Shown here one piece after another: positions 35,872 through 45,054 of a stretch of 64,000 bases of DNA. The stretch spans positions 1-64,000 of the forward strand of contig NC_014041.1 of assembly GCF_000023465.1 (NCBI RefSeq), written 5' to 3'. Both the position numbers and the translations under genes were made by a program. This DNA is from Zunongwangia profunda SM-A87 (GTDB lineage Bacteria; Bacteroidota; Bacteroidia; Flavobacteriales; Flavobacteriaceae). Every line of letters starts with the position of its first letter. Position 1 is the stretch's first letter. Below the pieces are notes generated by a model. The model ran no database searches and had not been told where the DNA came from. It worked only from the letters and a program-made list of their open reading frames with translations.

Positions 35872-36438
35872 ATGAAAAAATTAATCGCGATAGGAGCAGT
35901 AGCAATTTCATTAATTTCCTGCAACCAGGAAAAAACGGCTTATGTAGATACTACTAAGGTTATTCAGGACTATCAGGAAATGAAAGATGTGGAATCTAAG
36001 TTTGAAGCTCGTAGAGACTCACTAACTCAGCTTATCACCGGTCCTCAGCAACAATTTCAGCAAGAAGTTCAGGAATATCAGCAAGGCATGAATTCTATGT
36101 CGGCTTCACAAAGACAGGCTAAAGAACAAGAACTACAGCAAAAAGGGCAAAGATTACAACAACAACAACAAATGATTGGTCAGCAATTAAGAAATGATAG
36201 CGATACGGCTATAGACGAGGTTGTGGAGAAAGTAAAAGATTTTGTAGCAGAGTACGGAAAAGAAAATGGATACACTTATATCTTTGGAAGTAATGAATCT
36301 GCAAATATTATGTATGCCAAAGACGGCTTGGATATTACCGATGAAATTGTAAAGAAACTAAACGAGAGTTACAGTGGAAAGTCTGGTAGCAATGCTGCTG
36401 TTAAAAAAACTGAGGAAGATACTACTTCAGCAAAATAA
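35872..36438 (+). CDS. OmpH/Skp family outer-membrane chaperone-like lipoprotein
   Basis: A 188-residue protein with a lipoprotein signal (SLISC, Cys at 17), then AYVDTTKVIQDYQEMKDVESKFEARRDSL and a long Gln-rich coiled coil (about 40-115, with MSASQRQAKEQELQQKGQRLQQQQQMIG). The C-terminal part closes the Skp-like fold (FGSNESANIMYAKDGLDITDEIVKKL). Skp chaperones unfolded outer-membrane proteins in the periplasm. A lipid-anchored form is common in this phylum. It stands alone between a promoter box and a strong terminator. Confidence 0.9.
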   Translation: MKKLIAIGAVAISLISCNQEKTAYVDTTKVIQDYQEMKDVESKFEARRDSLTQLITGPQQQFQQEVQEYQQGMNSMSASQRQAKEQELQQKGQRLQQQQQMIGQQLRNDSDTAIDEVVEKVKDFVAEYGKENGYTYIFGSNESANIMYAKDGLDITDEIVKKLNESYSGKSGSNAAVKKTEEDTTSAK

Positions 36439-36458
36439 AATATTCAATTTTATAATTT

Positions 36459-36490
36459 AAAGTCCGGTTTTTTAACCGGACTTTTTTATT
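36459..36490. terminator. Bidirectional terminator after the OmpH-like gene
   Basis: AGTCCGGTT (36461-36469), loop TTTT, AACCGGACT (36474-36482), then TTTTTTATT. It lies between the OmpH-like gene and the convergent DoxX-like gene. Confidence 0.88.
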
Positions 36491-36508
36491 TGGTTTGATG
36501 CTGAGAAA

Positions 36509-36910
36509 TTACTGTGCCAAAGCGAAGAATCCCAGGATCACCAAAATAAAATAAATGGTAATTCCTGCCGAACTTTGGTAATCTTTAGCCACTCTTTGCC
36601 CAATTAAGAGCATCATTAGGCTTATGGCACAGGCTATAAGCGCAAATGGGCTAAAATTAATAGTGATGATCGTAAAAAAATAATTCAGAATCGCTAAAAT
36701 CAGCATAATTACGGCTATCAGCTCTACAGCAACTAAAATTGGTAAAAGGAAAGCTATTTTTTTTGCTAAAAAGGTATTTTTAAAATGGGATTCCATAAAG
36801 GATTTTGTACCCGGATAATCACAAATTTTTTCGAAAAACGACATGAAAAATGTGATAAGTAAAAAGAAGAGTATAAATAATAAGGCAATATTCATATCTA
36901 TATTTTCCAT
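36509..36910 (-). CDS. DoxX-like membrane protein
   Basis: A 133-residue protein with four hydrophobic helices. It begins ALLFILFFLLITFFMSFFEKICDYPGTKSFMESHFKNTFLAKKIAF, a layout like DoxX/terminal-oxidase-associated proteins, with a long first loop; assignment to that family is tentative. It starts 3 bases after the holB stop codon on the same strand, so it is probably co-transcribed with holB. A second ATG lies five codons in. Function is unknown. Confidence 0.65.
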   Translation of the reverse strand: MENIDMNIALLFILFFLLITFFMSFFEKICDYPGTKSFMESHFKNTFLAKKIAFLLPILVAVELIAVIMLILAILNYFFTIITINFSPFALIACAISLMMLLIGQRVAKDYQSSAGITIYFILVILGFFALAQ

Positions 36911-36913
36911 ATT

Positions 36914-38068
36914 TTAAGCATCTTTAATATGTAAAAAACGGGTAAGCCTTATAGAAAGATCGGTTAGTACGATCTTTGCATTAGCATTTCTTTCGATGTG
37001 GTAAATGGCATCTTCAATAGCCTTTGTAATGGGTAAAATATTATTACCATGAACAAAAGGAGCAAATTTTTTAAGTTGGAATCCTTTAGTTTTAGGGGAT
37101 AGGAAAACAAGAGGTTCAGCTTTGTAATTTAGCATTAATGCTTGTCTAAAAAAATCCAGACAATACAATAAAAAGCTTTTCTGTTTTTCACGTCCCATGG
37201 TGGCAATTTCTTCACTCCAGCTAATCAACTCGAGCACTGTGGCCTTATTCCCTTTAGCTTTAAAGGCAGTACGAACCCATTCGATAAACCATTGCTCATA
37301 CTGGTCGTCTGCCGTGTCTTTTTCTAAAAGATGTAAAGCCCTGGTGTAACTTCCGTTTGATTGATGCGCTATTAAACTGGCTTCCTGCGTATTCATATTT
37401 TTAGAAGCCATCAGTTTTTCAGCAATATCTGCTTCTGCCAATGGAGGAAATTTTAGCGTTTGGCATCTTGATTTTATGGTTTGTATAATCTGCTCTTCAT
37501 CTTCAGCAATAAGTATAAAGATGGTTTTATTAGGCGGTTCTTCAATCAGTTTCAGTAATTTATTGGCTGCTGCAGTATTCATACGATCGGCCATCCAGAT
37601 AATCATTACTTTTAAGCCGCCTTCATAGGCTTTTAAGGATAAAGATTTTACGATATCCTGGGCTTCATCTACACCAATCTGGCCCTGTTTATTTTCAATC
37701 CCAATATGTTCATACCAATCGGTTAAACTGCCATAAGGTCGATGTTGAATAAAACGACGCCAATCTTCCATGAAATTTGCTGATACCGGATGACTTTTTA
37801 TCGTTTGATTGGTTGCTACCGGAAAAGCGAAATGAAGATCAGGATGCGAGAGATTGGTAAACTTTAAATTACAGGAGGGATTTCCATGCTGGTTCTCGCC
37901 ATCCTGGTTTTTACATAGTAAATATTGCGCATAAGCAATTGCCATGGGCAAGGTACCACTACCGCTATTCCCAATAAATAATTGGGCATGCGCTATACGG
38001 CTGTTATCGGCCGTAGTGGTAAGATGATTTTTAATATGTGGTAGTCCTACAATTTCTGAAAAAAGCAT
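36914..38068 (-). CDS. holB: DNA polymerase III subunit delta'
   Basis: A clamp-loader subunit that opens the sliding clamp ring. With the ATG at 38068 it has 384 residues and starts MLFSEIVGLPHIKNHLT, as in relatives; the longer frame uses a TTG at 38074. The AAA+ core has the degenerate P-loop region GNSGSGTLPMAIAYAQYLL, the VDEAQDIVKSLSLKAYEGGLK block and NKLLKLIEEPPNKTIFIL. Like other delta' subunits it lacks a functional Walker A. A -7-like box ends only 4 bases before the ATG. It is divergent from pgk. Confidence 0.93.
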   Translation of the reverse strand: MLFSEIVGLPHIKNHLTTTADNSRIAHAQLFIGNSGSGTLPMAIAYAQYLLCKNQDGENQHGNPSCNLKFTNLSHPDLHFAFPVATNQTIKSHPVSANFMEDWRRFIQHRPYGSLTDWYEHIGIENKQGQIGVDEAQDIVKSLSLKAYEGGLKVMIIWMADRMNTAAANKLLKLIEEPPNKTIFILIAEDEEQIIQTIKSRCQTLKFPPLAEADIAEKLMASKNMNTQEASLIAHQSNGSYTRALHLLEKDTADDQYEQWFIEWVRTAFKAKGNKATVLELISWSEEIATMGREKQKSFLLYCLDFFRQALMLNYKAEPLVFLSPKTKGFQLKKFAPFVHGNNILPITKAIEDAIYHIERNANAKIVLTDLSIRLTRFLHIKDA

Positions 38069-38071
38069 GAG

Positions 38072-38079
38072 CAAATATA
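38072..38079 (-). promoter_or_regulatory. Putative -7 element abutting holB
   Basis: Minus-strand TATATTTG fits TAnnTTTG, but its last base is 4 bases from the holB ATG. If it is used, the mRNA is leaderless; otherwise it is a chance match. Confidence 0.35.
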
Positions 38080-38114
38080 AAAGTTATATGCGGTTTTATA
38101 TCTTCGGAAAAAAT

Positions 38115-38122
38115 TATATTTG
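38115..38122 (+). promoter_or_regulatory. Putative -7 element for pgk
   Basis: TATATTTG fits TAnnTTTG, 15 bases before the pgk ATG at 38138. Confidence 0.5.
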
Positions 38123-38137
38123 TAATAAACCGAAATT

Positions 38138-39322
38138 ATGAAAACAGTAGACGATTTTAATTTTAAAGATAAGCAGGCTTTAATTCGAGTAGATTTTAAT
38201 GTACCCCTTAATGATGATCTTAAGGTAACTGATGCTAACCGTATTGAAGCTGCTAAACCAACTATAGTAAAGATTTTAGAAGACGGTGGTAGCGTAGTTT
38301 TAATGTCTCACCTTGGAAGGCCAAAAGGAAAAGAAGCGAAATTCTCTTTAAAAAATATCGTAAGTAAAGTATCTGAAGTTATTGGTGTAGAACCAAAATT
38401 TGTAGAAGATTGCGTTGGTGCAGAAGTAAAAAAAGCGGCTGATTCTTTACAATCTGGAGAAATTCTTTTACTTGAAAATTTACGTTTTCATGACGAAGAA
38501 ACTGCAGGAGACGAGGATTTTGCAAAACAACTTTCAGAATTAGGTGATATTTATGTGAACGATGCCTTTGGTACTGCCCATAGAGCACATGCATCGACCA
38601 CTGTTGTGGCTCAATTTTTTGAAGATAAATGTTTTGGATATCTATTAGCGAAAGAAATTGAGAGCTTAGATAAGGTTTTAAACAGTAAAGAAAAACCAGT
38701 AACTGCTGTTTTAGGAGGAGCCAAAGTTTCTTCAAAAATTACGGTTATTGAAAATATTCTGGATGCTATTGATCATTTGATCATAGGTGGAGGTATGACG
38801 TATACTTTTATTAAAGCGCAGGGAGGAAAAATAGGGAATTCCCTTGTAGAAGATGATAAGCAGGAATTAGCTCTAGAGATTCTTAAGAAAGCAAAAGAAA
38901 AAGGGGTACAGGTACATCTTCCCGTAGATTCTGTGATCGCAGATAGTTTTTCTGAGCAGGCAAGCACACAGGTAGAAGCCGTTGATAATATTCCTGATGG
39001 TTGGATGGGATTAGATGTAGGTCCTGAAACTTTAAAACATTTTTCTAATGTTATTGCAGAATCTAAAATAATCCTTTGGAATGGTCCGTTAGGAGTATTC
39101 GAAATGGAAACTTTTGCCAAAGGAACGATCGAGCTAGGAAAAGCAATTGCTGAGGCAACCAAGAACGGAGCATTCTCTCTTGTAGGAGGTGGAGACTCGG
39201 TAGCTGCCGTAAAACAATTTGGTTTTGACGATAAAGTTAGTTATGTTTCAACCGGTGGTGGAGCAATGCTAGAAATGCTGGAAGGGAAGTCTTTACCAGG
39301 TATCGCTGCCATTGGCAAGTAA
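38138..39322 (+). CDS. pgk: Phosphoglycerate kinase
   Basis: Transfers phosphate from 1,3-bisphosphoglycerate to ADP in glycolysis. It has 394 residues, full length. The substrate-binding N-terminal motif is [13 protein letters not shown] and the adjacent [10 protein letters not shown] is present. The hinge region [17 protein letters not shown] and the nucleotide-binding C-terminus ([16 protein letters not shown], then [15 protein letters not shown]) are intact. It stands alone and is divergent from holB with 69 bases between the starts. Confidence 0.98.
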   Translation: MKTVDDFNFKDKQALIRVDFNVPLNDDLKVTDANRIEAAKPTIVKILEDGGSVVLMSHLGRPKGKEAKFSLKNIVSKVSEVIGVEPKFVEDCVGAEVKKAADSLQSGEILLLENLRFHDEETAGDEDFAKQLSELGDIYVNDAFGTAHRAHASTTVVAQFFEDKCFGYLLAKEIESLDKVLNSKEKPVTAVLGGAKVSSKITVIENILDAIDHLIIGGGMTYTFIKAQGGKIGNSLVEDDKQELALEILKKAKEKGVQVHLPVDSVIADSFSEQASTQVEAVDNIPDGWMGLDVGPETLKHFSNVIAESKIILWNGPLGVFEMETFAKGTIELGKAIAEATKNGAFSLVGGGDSVAAVKQFGFDDKVSYVSTGGGAMLEMLEGKSLPGIAAIGK

Positions 39323-39389
39323 ATCTTTTTTCGAATGATTCATTTTCGATAAAATAAGGTATACTTTTTGATCAAATTTTAACTAAATT

Positions 39390-39422
39390 TAAGAACCTCG
39401 AAATGAACTTTCGAGGTTCTTA
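39390..39422 (+). terminator. Stem-loop after pgk, possible terminator
   Basis: A 14-bp stem (TAAGAACCTCGAAA / TTTCGAGGTTCTTA) with a 5-base loop begins about 70 bases after the pgk stop codon. There is no clear T-run behind it, so termination is less certain than for the other hairpins. Confidence 0.5.
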
Positions 39423-39498
39423 GTTAGCGATCAAAATTAAAAGATTAAAAGCAAAATTTAATTCCTAAATTAACAGGTAAAAACGTTCTAAACTAGAT

Positions 39499-41097
39499 AT
39501 GAAGAAGCAGGTATGTTTATTACTGGGTTTGTTTTCAGTGTTTGCTGTGAGTGCCCAGGAGAAAGAAAAATCTAAAAAGCAGGTCGAAAAAGCTAATTTT
39601 AGAGTTCAGATTTTTCAAAAGGTGGATAGTACAGAAATCATACTTGCCGATCCAGATCCAGAGTTTCAGGAAAAGCTACCAATTTCTGCCGTTATTAGAG
39701 ACTCTTCTAAAGTATCACTGGCTGATATGCCTCAAGCGGCTAAAATCGATTCGGTTTGGCGGGCAGAACTTACCAATTCAGACCTCTATGAAACCATACA
39801 AAAATCTATAGCCGAACAGGATTATGATGAAGTTGTTTATGACGAATTACCTACTGATACTTTAAAAGCACGTTTGGCAAGATTAAATGCCAGAACGCCA
39901 TTTAATATAGAATATAATCCAAGTTTAGAGAGCGTTATAAAAATGTATTTAAAACGCAATAAACAGGCAATGGAACGCTTAATGGCCTTAAGCGATTATT
40001 ATTTTCCGATGTTTGAGCAGGAACTCGATAAATACGATATTCCCTTAGAGATTAAATATCTGGCGATTGTAGAGTCTGCTTTAAATCCAAGAGCAAAGTC
40101 CAGGGTAGGGGCTACCGGTTTATGGCAATTTATGTTTACTACAGGAAAAATGCATGATCTTAATGTGAGCAGTTACGTAGATGAGCGTATGGATCCTGTA
40201 AAAGCAACAGAAGCTGCTGCGAAATATCTTTCAACTCTATATAAAGTTTTTGGAGATTGGGATTTGGTGTTAGCCTCCTATAATTCGGGTCCTGGAAATG
40301 TTTCCAAAGCTATTAGGCGAAGTGGTGGTTCTACAGACTACTGGTCGATGAGGCGTTATTTACCTAGAGAGACAGCAGGATACGTACCGGCTTTTTTAGC
40401 CACATTGTATATTTTTGAATATGCCGATGAGCATAATTTTCAGCCTAAACGGCCGGAGATTCCTTATTTCCAGACCGATACTATTCAGGTAAAGGAGTTA
40501 TTAACTTTCGATCATATTGCTAAAGTAACTGGGGTAAATAAAGAATTACTTCAATTTTTAAATCCAAGTTATAAGCTGGATATCATCCCGTTTGTAGAAG
40601 ATAAAAATTATGTAGTTAGGTTACCAAGAACAAAAACAGGAGCTTTTGTAAATAATGAAGCTGCCATTTACCAATACGCCGAACAGGAAATTGCAAATAG
40701 GGAAAAACCTTTACCAAAGTACATAGAAACTGAAGATCGAATAAGATATAGGGTAAGAAGTGGTGATTTTTTAGGAAGGATTGCAGAAAAATATGGTGTA
40801 GGTGTAAGCAGTATTAAACGTTGGAACAATCTAAGAGGAAACAATATACGGGTAGGGCAATATTTAACAATATATCCGCGAAAACCCGTGTCTGCCAGTC
40901 AAAGTGCCACAGCTTCCAGCAGTGCTAAAACAAACAAAAAAGGAGACACAAAACTTTATACGGTACAGCAGGGAGATTCATTATGGAGTATTTCTAAAAA
41001 GTTTCCTGGCGTTACGGTACAGAATTTGAGGACATGGAATGATATGAGCAGTACACGCCTTAAACCGGGTATGAGGATTAAGGTGTCTAAAGGCTAG
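39499..41097 (+). CDS. Lytic transglycosylase with two LysM domains (MltD-like)
   Basis: A 532-residue exported enzyme that cleaves peptidoglycan glycan strands. A signal peptide (MKKQVCLLLGLFSVFAVSAQ) is followed by a charged linker. The SLT domain (about 165-330) has IKYLAIVESALNPRAKSRVGATGLWQF with catalytic E192, then YLSTLYKVFGDWDLVLASYNSGPGNV. The two LysM domains (about 413-458 and 483-530) are preceded by linkers, and the second begins KLYTVQQGDSLWSISKKF. It is followed 29 bases later by a DUF4837 lipoprotein gene. Confidence 0.93.
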   Translation: MKKQVCLLLGLFSVFAVSAQEKEKSKKQVEKANFRVQIFQKVDSTEIILADPDPEFQEKLPISAVIRDSSKVSLADMPQAAKIDSVWRAELTNSDLYETIQKSIAEQDYDEVVYDELPTDTLKARLARLNARTPFNIEYNPSLESVIKMYLKRNKQAMERLMALSDYYFPMFEQELDKYDIPLEIKYLAIVESALNPRAKSRVGATGLWQFMFTTGKMHDLNVSSYVDERMDPVKATEAAAKYLSTLYKVFGDWDLVLASYNSGPGNVSKAIRRSGGSTDYWSMRRYLPRETAGYVPAFLATLYIFEYADEHNFQPKRPEIPYFQTDTIQVKELLTFDHIAKVTGVNKELLQFLNPSYKLDIIPFVEDKNYVVRLPRTKTGAFVNNEAAIYQYAEQEIANREKPLPKYIETEDRIRYRVRSGDFLGRIAEKYGVGVSSIKRWNNLRGNNIRVGQYLTIYPRKPVSASQSATASSSAKTNKKGDTKLYTVQQGDSLWSISKKFPGVTVQNLRTWNDMSSTRLKPGMRIKVSKG

Positions 41098-41126
41098 AAA
41101 CCAAACTTAAATTCAAAACTAATAAC

Positions 41127-42110
41127 ATGAAAAAATTAGTATTTCTTGCGCTTTCCTTTCTGATTGTCGTTTCCTGCAAAAAAAAATCTGAAGAGCCGGA
41201 ATCACGGATCTTAGCAGATTCTTCAGGAAATATCAATCAGCTTTCCGTCATTGTAGATAATAGCCTTTGGGAAGGCCAAGTAGGCGACGCTCTAAGAGAT
41301 AATCTGGCGGCACCGGTAGAAGGTTTGCCTCAGGAGGAACCTTTATTCAGTTTAAGTCAAATTCCGCCAGAGACTTTCACCGGGTTTGTACGTAGAAGTC
41401 GGATTTTTATAAAAATCGAAAAGGGTAAGGATAGTCTGGCAATTATCAAGGATGAATATGCGACACCCCAAACGGGCATTATAATTAGCGGGGAAAATCA
41501 ACAGCAAATAATAGATAGGATTAATGCATCTTCAGACAGTATTATAGATGTATTAAAAGCCACTGAAATTAAAGAAAAACAGCGAAGGATTGGGAAATCA
41601 CCAGAGTCTGATGAAGAATTGGAAAAAGCATTTGGGGTTTCTATGAAGTTTCCAACAGCGTATCGTTATGCTGCGCAGGAAGATAATTTTATCTGGATTA
41701 GAAAGGAAATACCGAAAGGATTAATGGAAATTTTGGTGTATCAGGTGCCATTAAATACCATTGATAAAGACTCTAGCGTGATTGCCAATATTGTAAAGAT
41801 GCGAGATAGTATAGGCGAAAAGTATATTCCAGGGCCCGTAGAAGGAAGCTATATGATTACAGAAGAGGCTTACGCTCCTTATTTATTCGAAACCAAAATC
41901 GATGGGCATTTTGCTTATGAAACCAGAGGTACCTGGGAAGTAAATAATGCGTATATGGCCGGTCCTTTTGTAAATTATGCTATTCGTGATGAAAAGAATA
42001 ATCGATATATTATTGCTGAAGGATTTATCTTTAGGCCAGCCAGCAGTAAAAGAGATCATGTATTTGAGTTGGATGCTATTCTAAAATCCTTAAAATTTGA
42101 TTCCAATTAA
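41127..42110 (+). CDS. DUF4837 family lipoprotein
   Basis: A 327-residue lipoprotein (MKKLVFLALSFLIVVSC, Cys at 17) of the DUF4837 family of Bacteroidota. The core holds NQLSVIVDNSLWEGQVGDALRDNL and later AYRYAAQEDNFIWIRKEIPKG and TRGTWEVNNAYMAGPF. No catalytic motif is visible. It follows the MltD-like gene by 29 bases, so a role at the cell wall is plausible but not shown. A terminator ends the unit. Confidence 0.85.
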   Translation: MKKLVFLALSFLIVVSCKKKSEEPESRILADSSGNINQLSVIVDNSLWEGQVGDALRDNLAAPVEGLPQEEPLFSLSQIPPETFTGFVRRSRIFIKIEKGKDSLAIIKDEYATPQTGIIISGENQQQIIDRINASSDSIIDVLKATEIKEKQRRIGKSPESDEELEKAFGVSMKFPTAYRYAAQEDNFIWIRKEIPKGLMEILVYQVPLNTIDKDSSVIANIVKMRDSIGEKYIPGPVEGSYMITEEAYAPYLFETKIDGHFAYETRGTWEVNNAYMAGPFVNYAIRDEKNNRYIIAEGFIFRPASSKRDHVFELDAILKSLKFDSN

Positions 42111-42133
42111 ATCGAATTTTAATACTGAAACAA

Positions 42134-42172
42134 ATAAAAAAGCCCATTTACTGAAAAAATGGGCTTTTTTAT
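42134..42172. terminator. Bidirectional terminator between DUF4837 and tatA genes
   Basis: AAAAAAGCCCATTT (left arm ending at 42149) pairs with AAATGGGCTTTTTT (right arm 42157-42170). It separates two convergent genes. Confidence 0.88.
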
Positions 42173-42191
42173 TAATTTTTTAGGAACTAAA

Positions 42192-42404
42192 CTACTTAGG
42201 ATCTTCAACTTTTTTAGCATCAGAGGCAGAACTGGTAGTGGTATCGTCATCATCTTTAGATGCATCCTTAAACTCCTTAATCCCACTTCCTAATCCTCTC
42301 ATCAATTCCGGAATTTTTCGACCTCCAAATATTAGTAAAACCACAATTACGATAAGTACGATTTGTGGTGCTCCTATAGCTAACGGTAACATAAATGCAT
42401 TCAT
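42192..42404 (-). CDS. tatA: Twin-arginine translocase subunit TatA/E
   Basis: A 70-residue protein that multimerises to form the Tat translocation pore. It has one N-terminal helix ([17 protein letters not shown]), the hinge and amphipathic helix ([24 protein letters not shown]), and a short acidic, Thr/Ser-rich tail. These are the standard TatA features. tatC is not next to it. It converges with the DUF4837 gene and is divergent from the M23 peptidase gene. Confidence 0.95.
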   Translation of the reverse strand: MNAFMLPLAIGAPQIVLIVIVVLLIFGGRKIPELMRGLGSGIKEFKDASKDDDDTTTSSASDAKKVEDPK

Positions 42405-42652
42405 AACTCGATATTTATATTTACAAACTTAACAAGAATAAACCAATATATAAGTTAATATAGACAAAATATATGCAATTTGTTAATTATAATGCTTATA
42501 GCTGCGTTGATTAGAACAATTGTTTTGCATTATTTTTATAAAGCTATATTTCTTTTAAATTTTAAAAAAGCTAGGATTTATGCATAAATATCTTCTAAAA
42601 GAAGCCAATTTCAATTCTCAGGTAAAACTGTCATTATGCATAAATTTTCCAG

Positions 42653-42660
42653 TATCTTTG
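42653..42660 (+). promoter_or_regulatory. Putative -7 element for the M23 peptidase gene
   Basis: TATCTTTG fits TAnnTTTG, 16 bases before the ATG at 42677. Confidence 0.45.
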
Positions 42661-42676
42661 TTTTAGGTTTTTATGT

Positions 42677-43546
42677 ATGTCGAAAAAGAAAAAAAATAAG
42701 AAAAAATTTACCAGAAAACTTCTTCATAAATACCGAATGGTAATTTTAAATGAAGATACTTTTGAAGAAAGATATTCATTAAAATTAACCCGTTTAAACG
42801 TATTTGTTCTGGTAACTACAAGTGCTATATTATTAATAGCAGCAACTACTTTTATCATTGCTTTCACTCCATTAAGAGAATATATTCCTGGATATTCTTC
42901 GCCAAAATTAAAAGAACAGGCAGCGCAATTGGCCTATAAAACAGATTCCTTACAAAATGTTTTAAAACTCAATAATCAATTTTTGGGATCAATAAAGGGA
43001 GTACTGTCCGGAGATTTGCAAACCTCAGATCTTAACAGGGACTCTATTGCCAAATTTTCGCAGGAAAACATGGAGGTTGAAGTTATTCCACCTTCTAAAG
43101 CAGATAGCTTATTAAGAGAAGAGGTCGCTATGGAAGATAAATATAATATTTTGCCTGGTGCGACAGATGATATTGATTTCTCCCTTTTCCCGCCGGTAAA
43201 AGGAACGATCTCTGAAGGCTATGATGCTGAAGAAAAACATTATGCCGTAGATGTGGTAGTGCCTAAGAATTCACCGGTAAAATCTGTTGCCGATGGGCGG
43301 GTTATTTTTGCGGAATGGACCACCGAAACCGGTTATGTAATTATTGTAAAGCATGATTATGGTCTAATTTCAGTGTATAAACATAATGCCTCTTTAACCA
43401 AAGAACAGGGTGATTTTGTAAAAGCCGGAGAGGTAGTCGCAACTGCCGGTTCTACCGGAGAATATACCACCGGCCCGCATTTGCATTTTGAATTATGGAA
43501 TGAAGGAAACCCTGTAAACCCAACCGATTATATTGATTTTGAATAG
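42677..43546 (+). CDS. M23 family (LytM-type) peptidoglycan metallopeptidase
   Basis: A 289-residue membrane-anchored endopeptidase or endopeptidase-like activator. It has a very basic cytoplasmic N-terminus, a helix at about 40-63 (VFVLVTTSAILLIAATTFIIAF), a linker and the M23 domain. The zinc ligands are visible in KHYAVDVVVPKNSPV and in GPHLHFELWNEG. It starts a run with the GH3 gene (3 bases) and the DUF6909-like gene (5 bases), which looks like one operon. Confidence 0.92.
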   Translation: MSKKKKNKKKFTRKLLHKYRMVILNEDTFEERYSLKLTRLNVFVLVTTSAILLIAATTFIIAFTPLREYIPGYSSPKLKEQAAQLAYKTDSLQNVLKLNNQFLGSIKGVLSGDLQTSDLNRDSIAKFSQENMEVEVIPPSKADSLLREEVAMEDKYNILPGATDDIDFSLFPPVKGTISEGYDAEEKHYAVDVVVPKNSPVKSVADGRVIFAEWTTETGYVIIVKHDYGLISVYKHNASLTKEQGDFVKAGEVVATAGSTGEYTTGPHLHFELWNEGNPVNPTDYIDFE

Positions 43547-43549
43547 TCT

Positions 43550-45049
43550 ATGTCTTTAAAATCCTTTGCAGCTAAAATATTCGCTAAAACCGTAAGAAAG
43601 AAAATCCAGGCCTGGTCCTCGAAGCCTGTTGAAGTTCAGGAGAAAATTTTTAATGAATTAATTTCTAAAGCGAAAGACACCAGTTTTGGTAAAGATCATC
43701 ATTTTGATCATATAAAAACCCATGCCGACTTTGTAGAGAAGGTACCCATAAGGGACTATGAAGATTTACGAGCCTATGTAGATAAAATGGTGGCCGGTGA
43801 GGAGGATATTTTGTGGCCTGGAAAACCGCTATATTATGCCAAAACTTCTGGTACTACCAGTGGCGCAAAGTACATCCCGATAACCAAAGAAAGTATGCCA
43901 ACACATATTGAAGCGGCAAGAAATGCTATTCTTTGTTATATCGCTGAAACCGGAAAAGCGAAGTTTGTAAATGGCAAAATGATCTTTTTACAGGGAAGTC
44001 CAGAACTTACTGAGAAGAACGGAGTAAAACTAGGCAGATTGTCTGGAATTGTGGCGCATTATGTGCCTGGATATCTTCAGAAAAACAGGATGCCGAGTTG
44101 GGAAACCAATTGTATCGATGACTGGGAAACTAAAGTTGATGCCATCGTTGAGGAAACTCGAGACCTGAATATGACCGTGATAAGCGGAATCCCTAGCTGG
44201 GTGCAAATGTATTTCGAAAAATTAGAGCATAAAACCGGTAAAAAAATAGGGGATATTTTTAAGAATTTTGAGTTGTTTATTTATGGTGGCGTAAATTATG
44301 AGCCTTATCGCTCAAAATTTGAAAATCTTATAGGCCGAAAAGTAGATAGCATCGAATTATATCCTGCATCTGAAGGCTTTTTTGCTTTCCAGGATAGCCA
44401 AAGGAAAAAAGGAATGCTACTTCAGCTTAATAGCGGTATTTTTTACGAGTTTATTAAAGCGGAATCATTTTTTGATGAAAACCCTAAGAGGCTTACCATT
44501 GCAGAGGTAGAGCTTGGGGTAAACTATGTAATGATCATTAGCACCACCGCCGGTCTTTGGGCTTATAATGTAGGTGATACCATACAATTTACGAGCTTAA
44601 AACCATATCGAGTGATGGTTTCGGGTAGGATTAAGCATTATATTTCGGCTTTTGGAGAACATGTAATTGCAAAAGAGGTAGAAGAGGCGATGCAAGTAGC
44701 ATCAGAAAAAACAGGCGCCAGAATTAATGAATTTACGGTGGCCCCACAGGTAAACCCTGTAGCAGGAGAATTGCCGTACCACGAGTGGTTTATAGAGTTT
44801 GAAAAAGCGCCTGAAAATTTAACGAATTTCAGGAATATCCTGGATCAGTCTCTTCAGCAGCAAAATTCGTATTATTTCGATTTAATAGAAGGGAATATTC
44901 TACAACCGGTAAAAATCACTAAAGTCCCTAAAGAAGGATTTCAGGCCTATATGAAGTCCATTGGAAAATTAGGCGGTCAAAATAAGTTGCCAAGATTATC
45001 AAACGATCGTAAAATAGCAGATGCTTTAGAAGCAATAATAAAAAAATAA
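43550..45049 (+). CDS. GH3 family acyl-adenylating protein
   Basis: A 499-residue GH3 auxin-responsive promoter family protein, a cytoplasmic member of the acyl-adenylate/firefly-luciferase-like superfamily. The P-loop-like motif is YAKTSGTTSGAKYIPIT near residue 110, with later AYNVGDTIQFTSLKPYRV and GRIKHYISAFGEHV. Plant GH3 enzymes join amino acids to hormones; the substrate of bacterial ones is not known. It lies in an operon between the M23 peptidase and a DUF6909-like gene. Confidence 0.9.
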   Translation: MSLKSFAAKIFAKTVRKKIQAWSSKPVEVQEKIFNELISKAKDTSFGKDHHFDHIKTHADFVEKVPIRDYEDLRAYVDKMVAGEEDILWPGKPLYYAKTSGTTSGAKYIPITKESMPTHIEAARNAILCYIAETGKAKFVNGKMIFLQGSPELTEKNGVKLGRLSGIVAHYVPGYLQKNRMPSWETNCIDDWETKVDAIVEETRDLNMTVISGIPSWVQMYFEKLEHKTGKKIGDIFKNFELFIYGGVNYEPYRSKFENLIGRKVDSIELYPASEGFFAFQDSQRKKGMLLQLNSGIFYEFIKAESFFDENPKRLTIAEVELGVNYVMIISTTAGLWAYNVGDTIQFTSLKPYRVMVSGRIKHYISAFGEHVIAKEVEEAMQVASEKTGARINEFTVAPQVNPVAGELPYHEWFIEFEKAPENLTNFRNILDQSLQQQNSYYFDLIEGNILQPVKITKVPKEGFQAYMKSIGKLGGQNKLPRLSNDRKIADALEAIIKK

Positions 45050-45054
45050 AAATT

